Shown in pieces: positions 8,154 through 12,427 of a DNA stretch of 12,427 nucleotides (position 1 is the stretch's first letter; each line of letters opens with the position of its first letter). The stretch is from Thermoleophilaceae bacterium (lineage in GTDB: Bacteria > Actinomycetota > Thermoleophilia > Solirubrobacterales > Thermoleophilaceae): NCBI GenBank assembly GCA_013696425.1, contig JACCYP010000136.1, positions 1-12,427 of the forward strand, written 5' to 3'. The position numbers and the translations under genes are program-made. The notes under the pieces are model-generated. The model was not told where the DNA came from and made no database searches. It worked only from the letters and a program-made list of their open reading frames with translations.

Positions 8154-9371
8154 TTGGACCCTGGCCGCGAGCTCGGCGTGAACTCCTTCGAGATCGGTGC
8201 GCGCGACGGCGCCGCACGCGCCGGAGTGCTGCACACCGCGCACGGCGACGTGCGCACGCCTGCCTTTGTGCCGCTCGCCTCGCACGCCACCGTGCGCGGG
8301 CTGCAGTCGAGCGAGGTCGCGGCGCTCGGCTTCGAGATGGTGCTCGGCAACACCTTCCACCTCTTCATCCGTCCCGGACACGAGCGGATCGCGAAGCTCG
8401 GCGGCCTGCACGAGTTCATGGGCTGGGAGCGGCCGATCATCACCGACTCCGGTGGCTTCCAGGTGTTCTCGATGGGGCACGGGGGAGTGGCCGAGGAGAT
8501 CAAGGCCTCGGGCGGCTCCCGCGGGCAGGGCCACGGCAGCGTGCTCGAGATAGCGGAGGAGGGAGTGCGCTTCCGCTCCTACCTCGGCGGCGAGGAGAAG
8601 TTCATGGGGCCCGAGACGAGCATGGGGATCCAGCAGGCGCTCGGCTCCGATGTGGTGCTCGCATTCGACGAGTGCACGCCGTTCCACGCCGGCCGCGACT
8701 ACACGGCGGGCGCCACCGAGCGCACCCACCGCTGGCTCGAGCGCTGCCTGCGCTGGCGTGAGGAGAACGCCGCGGGCGGGCTCTTCTACGGCATCGTCCA
8801 GGGCGGCACGTGGGAGGACCTGCGCAGCGCCTCCGCGCAACGGGTGGCGGGGTCGAGCATCGACGGGATCGCCGTCGGCGGGTCACTGGGCCAGGACAAG
8901 GATCAGATCCGCGAGGTGGTGGGGTGGACGCTGCGCGAGCTGCCCGAGACGCTGCCGCGCCACCTGCTCGGCATCGGCGATGTGGACGACATCGTTGCCG
9001 CGGTCGCGCAGGGAATAGACACCTTCGACTGCGCGACCCCCACGCGGCTCGCCCGCCACGGCACGGCGCTCGTTCCCGACCCCGGCGCCCGCTGGCGGCT
9101 CGATCTGAAGAAGCCATCGGAGCAGGATTCAGCCGAGCCGATCGCCGCGGATTGCCCGTGCCCCGCCTGCACCGATCACACCCGCGCCTACATCCACTAC
9201 CTGGCCCGGGCGGGCGAGCTGACCGCCGTCCGGCTGCTCGTGCTTCACAACCTCACGTTCATGCACGCGCTGATGGAAACGCTGCGCGCGGGGGTCGGGA
9301 GCGGGAATCTGGAGGCCCGTGGCGAGGCAATCCTCGCCGGGGATTCACCCTACGACATCTGTCCAGATTGA
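8154..9371 (+). CDS. tgt: tRNA-guanine transglycosylase (queuine/preQ1 insertion)
   Basis: Bacterial Tgt swaps guanine-34 of GUN-anticodon tRNAs for preQ1, the entry to queuosine. The 405-residue protein shows LGNTFHLFIRPG (64-75), the base-binding Asp98 in ITDSGGFQVFS, YGIVQGG (212-218), the nucleophile Asp292 in GIDTFDCATPTRLAR, and the zinc site Cys334, Cys336, Cys339 and His365 (CPCPAC then LHNL). Between residues 107 and 135 it carries about 20 residues more than the short Zymomonas-type enzyme, rich in Gly. The start is uncertain. TTG 8154 lies 28 bp after gpmI and keeps coding-like third positions, but GTG 8178 would give a 397-residue form starting just before NSFEI. No queuosine synthesis genes are adjacent, so the operon link to glycolysis is probably positional. 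Confidence 0.95.
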   Translation: MDPGRELGVNSFEIGARDGAARAGVLHTAHGDVRTPAFVPLASHATVRGLQSSEVAALGFEMVLGNTFHLFIRPGHERIAKLGGLHEFMGWERPIITDSGGFQVFSMGHGGVAEEIKASGGSRGQGHGSVLEIAEEGVRFRSYLGGEEKFMGPETSMGIQQALGSDVVLAFDECTPFHAGRDYTAGATERTHRWLERCLRWREENAAGGLFYGIVQGGTWEDLRSASAQRVAGSSIDGIAVGGSLGQDKDQIREVVGWTLRELPETLPRHLLGIGDVDDIVAAVAQGIDTFDCATPTRLARHGTALVPDPGARWRLDLKKPSEQDSAEPIAADCPCPACTDHTRAYIHYLARAGELTAVRLLVLHNLTFMHALMETLRAGVGSGNLEARGEAILAGDSPYDICPD

Positions 9372-9658
9372 CGATAGGCGCTCAAGCACTCTGCCGAAGC
9401 ACTTATACAGGCTCCTTCACCAATGCAACCCACGCCGCTTCACAAGAACCTCTTCAACGTGTCTCGCAGGCCGCCGAGTACCTCGGCGTGAGCGTCGGCT
9501 CGCTGCGCAACTGGTCCGACAAGGGCCTGGTGCCCGTCTACCGCACGCCCGGGGGCCAGCGCCGCTACCGCGCGGCGGACCTCGACGCGGCGGTCAACTC
9601 CTGGCGCGGGCGCAGCCCGCTCGAGTCGGCGCACGAGCTGCACGTCGTCTCCGACTGA
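9368..9658 (+). CDS. small MerR/excisionase-type helix-turn-helix protein, start region probably frameshifted
   Basis: The clear part is a winged-HTH of the MerR/BldC/excisionase type: VSQAAEYLGVS (HTH), then LRNWSDKGLVPVYRTPGGQRRYRAADLDAAV, ending in a short tail with SPLESAHELHVVSD. It should bind DNA as a small dimeric regulator; no effector domain follows. In the HTH frame the only near-cognate start upstream is TTG 9368, overlapping the tgt stop as TTGA (96 aa). However, third positions from 9371 to 9460 in that frame are only about 30-50% G/C, against nearly 100% after 9461. From ATG 9423 the next frame is coding-like (MQPTPLHKNLFNV) up to about 9461 and then meets a TGA in the GTGTCTC region. 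The likely original gene is ATG 9423 to 9658, about 79 aa, broken or misread by one indel. It converges with the kinase gene. Confidence 0.7.
   Translation: MTIGAQALCRSTYTGSFTNATHAASQEPLQRVSQAAEYLGVSVGSLRNWSDKGLVPVYRTPGGQRRYRAADLDAAVNSWRGRSPLESAHELHVVSD
9384..9410 (+). promoter_or_regulatory. AT-richer region with an AAGCACT direct repeat, possible promoter of the HTH gene
   Basis: AAGCACT occurs at 9384-9390 and again at 9397-9403, 13 bp apart. The second copy runs into TTATACAG, the most AT-rich patch locally. If TATACA (9404-9409) serves as a -10, transcription would begin shortly before the ATG at 9423. The repeat could be a binding site for the small HTH protein itself (autoregulation). 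Both ideas are inferences; no good -35 lies at the normal distance. Confidence 0.3.
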
Positions 9659-9678
9659 CGCGCGCGATACCCCGCGTC
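9657..9678. terminator. weak stem-loop between convergent genes
   Basis: GACGCG (9657-9662) and CGCGTC (9673-9678) can form a 6-bp GC stem around a 10-base loop. It spans most of the 23-bp gap between the convergent HTH and kinase genes and reads the same way from both sides. There is no U-tract, so it could serve only as a U-less or bidirectional stop. In DNA this GC-rich, chance is a real alternative. Confidence 0.3.
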
Positions 9679-9681
9679 GCG

Positions 9682-10914
9682 CTACTCCGTGTTCTCGCGG
9701 ATCAGGTCCTCGAGGGCCTGAACCTGGGCCGGCACGTCCGGCTCGTCGATCGGTTCGGCGCCGCCCCCGCCCCCGCCGCCGCCGTCGGCGCTCAGTACCG
9801 CGAGCGCAGCGGCCACACCGGCGCCGAGGATCAGCAGGACGATCAGCAGGTTGCCGAGGCGCTTGCGGCGCTTGCGCTTGTCGGCATCGCTTGCCGTCGC
9901 GGAGTCCTGCGCGCCGCGTGAGCGGGCGCGATCCGGCGCGCGGTCCGGCACCGGCACCACGCGGGTGCTGTCGCGGCGCAGCGCGCGGGTGGAGGCGGTC
10001 GCGTCGGCGGGCAGCACGCTGGTGGCGTCGTCTGCGGCCATCAGCTGGGTGGAGCGCTCGAGTGCACGTGTGACCTCCGTGTCCTGGCCGTGCAGGCCGG
10101 CGGCCAGAGCCTCGGCCAGCTCGAGTGCGTCGGCGTAGCGTGCGGAAACGTCAGGCTCGAGGCAGAGGCGCACCGCCTTGTCGAGCTCGGGCGGTACGTC
10201 GGGTCGGTGCACGGCGATCGGCTCGATCGGCTCGCGCTGTTGCTTCAGGGCCAGCTCGGTGAGCGAGGAGTACTCATGCGGGAGGCGCCCCGCGAGGAAC
10301 TGGTAGGCGCACACGCCGAGGGAGTAGATGTCCGATGCAGGGCCGGCCTCCTCGCCGCGGGCCTGCTCGGGCGAGAGGTAGGCGGCGGTGCCGAGCACGG
10401 ACCCGACCTGCGTGATGCGGGTCTGCTCCGCGGCCTTCGCGATTCCGAAGTCGGCCAGCTTCACGACGCCGGACTCCGATGCCACCAGCAGGTTGCCCGG
10501 CTTCACGTCGCGGTGGATCACACCGGCGCGGTGGGCGTAGTCGAGGCCCTGGCAGGCGTCGCGCGCGTAGGCCACGGCCTCCTCGATCTCGAGCTGCTTG
10601 TGCTCGCGCATCAGGTCGGCGCAGCTCGGGCCCTCGACGAACTCCATCACGATGTAGTGGCGGTCACTCGGCTGGTCGAGGCCGGAGTCGAACACCTGCA
10701 CCACGTTCGGGTGCTGGAGCCGCGCGGCGGCGAGCGCCTCGTTGCGGAACCGCGCTACGAAGGTCTCATCCTCGGCCAGATGCTCGGCCAGCAGCTTCAC
10801 GGCCACCTGCCGCTCGAGCACGGTGTCCATCGCGAGGAACACGGTCGACATGCCGCCGGCGCCGAGCCTGCGCGAGAGCTCATAGCGCCCGGAGACCTCC
10901 TGGGGCGCGCTCAC
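9682..10914 (-). CDS. Membrane Ser/Thr protein kinase (PknB-like catalytic domain, no PASTA repeats)
   Basis: The 410-residue protein has a complete Hanks-type kinase domain at about residues 11-270. Present are the glycine loop GAGGMSTV (18-25), Lys40 in VAVK, Glu59, the catalytic loop HRDVKPGN (134-141), DFG (155-157), activation-loop threonines Thr165, Thr168 and Thr176, and SPEQ (181-184). An Ala/Thr/Arg-rich juxtamembrane linker (about 275-345) follows. The basic patch KRKRRKR then precedes one transmembrane helix (about 354-374). The outside part is only some 35 residues: nine consecutive Gly, then an acidic tail ending LEDLIRENTE. It therefore lacks the PASTA sensor of PknB/Stk1. The GTG start at 10914 overlaps the lipoprotein stop as GTGA, after an AGGAGGG ribosome site. 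Autophosphorylation of the Thr-rich linker and loop is expected from the family. Its targets are unknown. Confidence 0.95.
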   Translation of the reverse strand: MSAPQEVSGRYELSRRLGAGGMSTVFLAMDTVLERQVAVKLLAEHLAEDETFVARFRNEALAAARLQHPNVVQVFDSGLDQPSDRHYIVMEFVEGPSCADLMREHKQLEIEEAVAYARDACQGLDYAHRAGVIHRDVKPGNLLVASESGVVKLADFGIAKAAEQTRITQVGSVLGTAAYLSPEQARGEEAGPASDIYSLGVCAYQFLAGRLPHEYSSLTELALKQQREPIEPIAVHRPDVPPELDKAVRLCLEPDVSARYADALELAEALAAGLHGQDTEVTRALERSTQLMAADDATSVLPADATASTRALRRDSTRVVPVPDRAPDRARSRGAQDSATASDADKRKRRKRLGNLLIVLLILGAGVAAALAVLSADGGGGGGGGAEPIDEPDVPAQVQALEDLIRENTE

Positions 10915-11429
10915 TCCTGGCCCTCCTGACCCGGCGGACCCTCGCCGCCGGGACCGTTCCCTGGAGGCGTGCCGCCGTTGTCGGGCGTGGTCAGGTCACC
11001 CGGATCGGTCCGGGGCTGGGTCTCGGTCGGCTGCGTCTCCGTCGGCTGGGTCTCGGTCGGCTGGGTCTGCGTGGGCACCGTGTTCGTTTCCGTGGGGATC
11101 GTCTCGGTCTCCGTGGTCTCGGTGTCCTCCTCCTCGCACTCGCCTTCGACGAGCTCGCCGAGCCGTGCCACGCCCTCGCTCAGGCGCTGCTTGGAGGTGA
11201 TGTCGTCGGGGAGGGCCTCAACCTTGTCGGCCAGTTGGTTGTCGCCGCTCACCTGGAACGTCGCTGACCCGCACTGGCCATCGTCCACCTTCGCCTCGAC
11301 CTGGGCCAGCTGCTTGGTGAGCGCGTCGGCGCGGTCGGTCGGGATCGGGACCGTCTTCTCGTCGTCGCCGCCACCGCCGCAGCCGGCGAGGGCGGGGAGC
11401 AGGAGGAGGATGAGGAGTGCGCGCTTCAT
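10911..11429 (-). CDS. Predicted lipoprotein with Thr/Pro-rich repeat tail
   Basis: I do not recognise a family. The 172-residue product begins MKRALLILLLLPALAGC, a short lipoprotein signal peptide with lipobox LAGC and lipidated Cys17, followed by GGGGDDE. It should be anchored to the outer face of the membrane. Residues 30-98 form a charged, helical-looking region with two cysteines (Cys53 and Cys98) that could form a disulfide. The remainder is low-complexity: an acidic, Thr-rich stretch, four TxTQP units (120-139), and a Gly/Pro tail ending GQEGQE. The ATG at 11429 overlaps the phosphoesterase stop (ATGA) and its own stop overlaps the kinase start (GTGA). Cotranslation with the kinase suggests an external partner or sensor for it, which is an inference. 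A longer reading from 11537 would bury the signal peptide and is rejected. Confidence 0.85.
   Translation of the reverse strand: MKRALLILLLLPALAGCGGGGDDEKTVPIPTDRADALTKQLAQVEAKVDDGQCGSATFQVSGDNQLADKVEALPDDITSKQRLSEGVARLGELVEGECEEEDTETTETETIPTETNTVPTQTQPTETQPTETQPTETQPRTDPGDLTTPDNGGTPPGNGPGGEGPPGQEGQE
11014..11073 (-). repeat. four tandem 15-bp repeats encoding TETQP units
   Basis: On the plus strand four consecutive 15-bp units with consensus GGCTGGGTCTCGGTC occupy 11014-11028, 11029-11043, 11044-11058 and 11059-11073, with one to three changes in the diverged copies. In the minus-strand lipoprotein they encode three TETQP units and one TQTQP. The copies are in frame, so length changes by slippage would preserve the reading frame. 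Confidence 0.85.
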
Positions 11430-12199
11430 TGCCCGTAGTACAGCCGTTCCGCGAGCGTCGGGGGGAGCCCGGCCTCGCGGATTGCCGCCGCGGCCTCGTC
11501 CACGGGGTAGGAAACGCGCTTCCAGGTGGCCTCCCACGCGGGCAGCTCGAGCAGCATCCAGGCAGCGCGTGGGTCGCCGTCGCGCGGCTGGCCCACGCCG
11601 CCGGGGTTCACCAGCCAGTCGCCCTCGGAGAGGTCGGCGCGGGTGCCCGCGGGGGCCGGGAAGCCCTCGGAGTCGGCGTCCTCGCCGGTGCGGGTGAAGT
11701 AGAGCGCGACGTGCGAGTGGCCGACCGCGCCCACGCGCGGGCCCATCGCATCCATGCAGCCGTCGGCGGCGATCTCGGACAGGACGTACTCCCAGACGGG
11801 GTCGCGCGGGCTCGCGTGGTAGAGGCCGAGCTCATGCTGCTCGTCGTGGTGGTCGAGCCCGCCGAGGAAGGCGCGCGCCTCTTCGCCGATCCGTTCGCGG
11901 GTCCATTCGGCGGCGGTGCGGGCGTTCTTGGAGAACTGGTCGAGGGAGAGCTTTCCGATCACGGCGAGGTCATGGTTGCCGATCAGGCACACATCGCAGC
12001 GCTCGGCCGCGACCGACACGCATTCGTCGGGTTTGGCGCCGTAGCCCACGAGGTCGCCGAGGCACCACACCTCGTCCACATTCTCGGTCTCCACGTCGCG
12101 GAGCACAGCCTCGAAGGCCGGCAGATTCCCATGCACGTCAGAAAGCAGAGCGATCCTCCGGGTTGCGCTTTGTACCGTGTCCGGTGAATGGAGCGTCAT
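11426..12199 (-). CDS. Calcineurin-like metallophosphoesterase (YfcE/ApaH-like superfamily)
   Basis: The 257-residue cytoplasmic protein has the binuclear-metal phosphoesterase motif set. Seen are Asp21 and His23 in LLSDVHGN, Asp49 in LGDLVGYG, Asn75 and His76 in IGNHD, His128 in LYHASP, and His161 and His163 in GHSHV. The downstream segment NPGGVGQPRDGDPRAAW is typical of the YfcE-like phosphodiesterase and ApaH-like group. Substrates in this group range from cyclic-phosphate esters to dinucleoside polyphosphates and phosphoproteins, so the substrate cannot be named here. It is the first gene of a three-gene minus-strand operon, with its stop overlapping the lipoprotein ATG. A phosphatase-like enzyme beside a Ser/Thr kinase is suggestive, but PP2C-type enzymes are the usual partners. 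Its ATG overlaps the start of the divergent plus-strand gene by 12 bp. Confidence 0.93.
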   Translation of the reverse strand: MTLHSPDTVQSATRRIALLSDVHGNLPAFEAVLRDVETENVDEVWCLGDLVGYGAKPDECVSVAAERCDVCLIGNHDLAVIGKLSLDQFSKNARTAAEWTRERIGEEARAFLGGLDHHDEQHELGLYHASPRDPVWEYVLSEIAADGCMDAMGPRVGAVGHSHVALYFTRTGEDADSEGFPAPAGTRADLSEGDWLVNPGGVGQPRDGDPRAAWMLLELPAWEATWKRVSYPVDEAAAAIREAGLPPTLAERLYYGQ

Positions 12200-12427
12200 C
12201 GCGTAGGGGTCCCGCTTGCGGTAGTGGCCGTGGCCGTCTGCGCCGGGGCTGCGACCTTGGTGCTCCGTCCCCGAAGCGGCATGATCCAGCCCGCCGCAGT
12301 GGAGGCTGAATCATATTTCAGCCCCTCCCAGATCGACCGCGCGGAGGAATATCGCGGACCCCAGCGACTGATCGGGATCGGTGGCCTGGTGGCCTCCGGG
12401 GCCACCCTCACCCTCATCGCCCTGCGC
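12188..12427 (+). CDS. N-terminal part of a probable M48 (Ste24-like) membrane metalloprotease
   Basis: An open frame from ATG 12188 runs off the window (80 residues seen). It begins MERHRVGVP, then a hydrophobic segment LAVVAVAVCAGAATLVL (10-26) acting as signal anchor or first membrane helix. A soluble linker AESYFSPSQIDRAEEYRGPQR (about 40-60) follows, then a second hydrophobic segment (61-80). The YFSxxQIxRAxxYRxPQR pattern after an N-terminal helix matches the N-terminal region of CAAX-protease-like M48 peptidases. The HExxH zinc motif would lie beyond the edge, so the call is from family style only. Its 5' end overlaps the phosphoesterase gene on the other strand (12188-12199). A later ATG at 12281 would remove the first helix and is less likely. 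Confidence 0.6.
   Translation, partial: MERHRVGVPLAVVAVAVCAGAATLVLRPRSGMIQPAAVEAESYFSPSQIDRAEEYRGPQRLIGIGGLVASGATLTLIALR

Noticed and set aside
6494..8503. A 669-codon open frame on the minus strand across gpmI
   Set aside because: It is antisense to a fully conserved gpmI and to the start of tgt. The His/Arg/Val-rich translation shows no motif.
9368..9408. TTGACG (9368) and TTATAC (9403) as a -35/-10 promoter pair
   Set aside because: The spacing is 29 bp, far from the usual 16-18 bp, so they are unlikely to act together.
11014..11073. CRISPR-like repeat array
   Set aside because: The units are 15 bp, directly abutting with no spacers, and are explained by an in-frame protein repeat.
11430..11537. 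Longer N-terminus for the lipoprotein gene
   Set aside because: The extension is Arg/Gly-rich, overlaps the phosphoesterase in another frame, and would bury the signal peptide and lipobox that begin at 11429.

Overview
The window is about 70% GC with strong G/C preference at third codon positions, and reads as chromosomal DNA of a high-GC actinobacterium. The uvrC-rapZ then gap-pgk-tpiA order is an actinobacterial hallmark. The gpmI and tgt sequence flavour and the Ste24-like N-terminus at the right edge suggest a deep branch such as Thermoleophilia/Solirubrobacterales. That placement is an inference from protein style, not a database match. I see no rRNA, tRNA, IS element, CRISPR array or phage gene. 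No gene-free stretch exceeds about 90 bases.

Layout: (1) 1-237, the end of an unrecognised protein. (2) 268-735, a MaoC/NodN-type hotdog hydratase. (3) 776-3567, uvrC (excision-repair nuclease) overlapped by rapZ. RapZ appears to use a CTG start, because no ATG/GTG/TTG lies upstream of its P-loop. (4) 3659-8125, a compact glycolytic operon gap-pgk-tpiA-gpmI, preceded by a -10-like box and a perfect 8-bp-arm palindrome. (5) 8154-9371, tgt (queuosine tRNA modification). (6) About 9368-9658, a small MerR-type helix-turn-helix gene whose 5' part looks frameshifted. (7) On the minus strand, 12199 down to 9682, a tightly overlapping three-gene operon: metallophosphoesterase, Thr/Pro-rich lipoprotein, transmembrane Ser/Thr protein kinase. 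(8) 12188 to the edge, the start of a probable M48 (Ste24-like) membrane protease, overlapping head-to-head with the phosphoesterase gene.

How the genes work together: gap, pgk, tpiA and gpmI cover consecutive or adjoining steps of lower glycolysis and are translationally linked by very short spacers or overlaps. Many actinobacteria carry yvcK (cofD-like) and whiA between rapZ and the gap region. Here rapZ is followed directly by gap, so those two genes are lost or moved. The minus-strand trio is the most system-like part of the window. A kinase without PASTA repeats, a lipoprotein that could act outside the membrane, and a binuclear-metal phosphoesterase are joined by 4-bp stop/start overlaps, suggesting a signalling module whose role I cannot infer from sequence alone.

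Overlaps of 4 bp (NTGA) recur in the window: CTGA at uvrC/rapZ, ATGA at tpiA/gpmI, ATGA at phosphoesterase/lipoprotein and GTGA at lipoprotein/kinase.
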